This document shows, in pieces, positions 15,448 through 15,880 of a stretch of 15,880 nt of DNA. Location of the stretch: NCBI GenBank assembly GCA_024230695.1, contig JAAERC010000600.1:1-15880 (forward strand), written 5' to 3'. The notes under the pieces are model-generated. The model did not search any database and had not been told where the DNA came from. It saw only the letters and a program-made list of their open reading frames with translations. This DNA is from Candidatus Zixiibacteriota bacterium. Lineage in GTDB: Bacteria; Zixibacteria; MSB-5A5; GN15; PGXB01. Each line of letters starts with the position of its first letter. Position 1 is the stretch's first letter. The translations under genes were made by a program, and so were the position numbers.

Positions 15448-15880
15448 TTACTTAATTTTATTGATATATGATTTAAGACCCCATGCTAATAGGGGTATCA
15501 TTATTTCGTGATGTCCGGTAAAATTAAATCCACGCCCGCCATTTTCGGTGGGCCGTTTGACAACATTGGTAAGCGGGCGGTAATGGTTTATCATATCAAA
15601 GTTGGCCGTCGTTATTTTGCATTTGCTCTTAACAATATTACGGGCAACGGTCAGTGCCTTTAAAAACACCTCTGGTAATAAAACCGCCGAACCAATATTT
15701 GCCACACAACCGCCGCGATCAGCTTGAACCAGGATATTCGATAGCACTTTGAAATCGCGATATGATCCTTCAGCGGTCAATCCAGCATTAAAACTTTTCT
15801 GCTGAGCAACAATATCGGTTCCAATAGCAACATGGATGGTTATTGGTAGTCCAAATTTATAGAAAAAAAAAAAAAGAGAA
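15448..15880 (-). CDS. Conserved protein of unknown function, C-terminal part (cut by window edge)
   Basis: The reading frame is open to the end of the window, so about 142 codons of the C-terminus are visible and the start lies outside. A TTG at 15780 is not the likely start, because conserved-looking sequence continues upstream (LPITIHVAIGTDIVAQ). Other striking blocks are GGCVANIGSAVLLPEVFLKAL in outline, TANFDMINHYRP, NVVKRPT, and GHHEIMIPLL near the end. The Gly, His and acidic motifs suggest an enzyme with a nucleotide- or phosphate-binding fold. I recall the block pattern from uncharacterised bacterial proteins but cannot name a function. It is the first visible gene of the minus-strand block and probably co-transcribed with ftcD 17 bp downstream, which hints at folate or amino-acid metabolism. 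A run of 13 A's on the + strand (15863-15875) gives poly-Phe in this frame and may be an error. Confidence 0.75.
   Translation of the reverse strand, partial: SLFFFFYKFGLPITIHVAIGTDIVAQQKSFNAGLTAEGSYRDFKVLSNILVQADRGGCVANIGSAVLLPEVFLKALTVARNIVKSKCKITTANFDMINHYRPLTNVVKRPTENGGRGFNFTGHHEIMIPLLAWGLKSYINKIK
15863..15875. repeat. A13 homopolymer at the window edge
   Basis: Thirteen consecutive A's five bases from the window end, inside a presumed coding region. They translate to several Phe residues where a hydrophilic segment would be expected before the LPITIHVAIGTD strand. It may be a sequencing or assembly-end artefact, or a slippery tract that alters the frame. Confidence 0.6.

Overview
The window looks like a piece of a Gram-negative bacterial genome, most like candidate phylum Zixibacteria or a close relative in the FCB group. 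This is inferred from protein style only. The signs are a large secreted protein with cohesin-like modules and dockerin repeats, a secreted metalloprotease ending in a FlgD/T9SS-like Ig domain, a TonB-dependent-receptor-like barrel, and a membrane pyrophosphatase of the K+-dependent type. Composition is moderately AT-rich, and the 272-residue gene and the flanking non-coding regions are AT-richer still. No rRNA, tRNA, CRISPR array, integrase or transposase was found.

Layout. Positions 1-715 are non-coding and end in a strong promoter (538-566) and a 5' leader. A 1028-residue secreted cohesin/dockerin protein follows on the + strand (716-3802). It converges through a bidirectional terminator on an acyl-CoA dehydrogenase (3877-5088, - strand). 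Just upstream of the dehydrogenase lies a 272-residue exported protein (5136-5954, -). Its ribosome binding site and first codons are a near copy of the dehydrogenase's own 5' end. Next to it on the + strand is a probable remnant of an NAD-dependent sugar epimerase (6017-6295). hppA (6484-8493, +), with its own promoter, encodes an ion-pumping pyrophosphatase and ends in a second bidirectional terminator.

The right half (8564-15880) is one tight block of six minus-strand genes. In transcription order they are: a conserved protein of unknown function (cut by the window edge), ftcD (formimidoyltransferase-cyclodeaminase), a PHP-family phosphoesterase, a secreted metalloprotease, an ECF-type vitamin transporter S component, and a TonB-dependent-receptor-like outer membrane barrel. 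Gaps are 17 bp, -1, 22, -4 and -17 bp, so the genes are probably co-transcribed and partly coupled in translation. The first part suggests folate/one-carbon or histidine metabolism. The last two genes suggest two-membrane uptake of a small nutrient, with the protease between them.

The most unusual region is 5053-6295. There a 45-bp direct repeat (41/45 identical), an AT-rich exported orphan gene with a possible caspase-like His/Cys pair, and a decayed epimerase lie together, suggesting gene capture at the start of the dehydrogenase gene.
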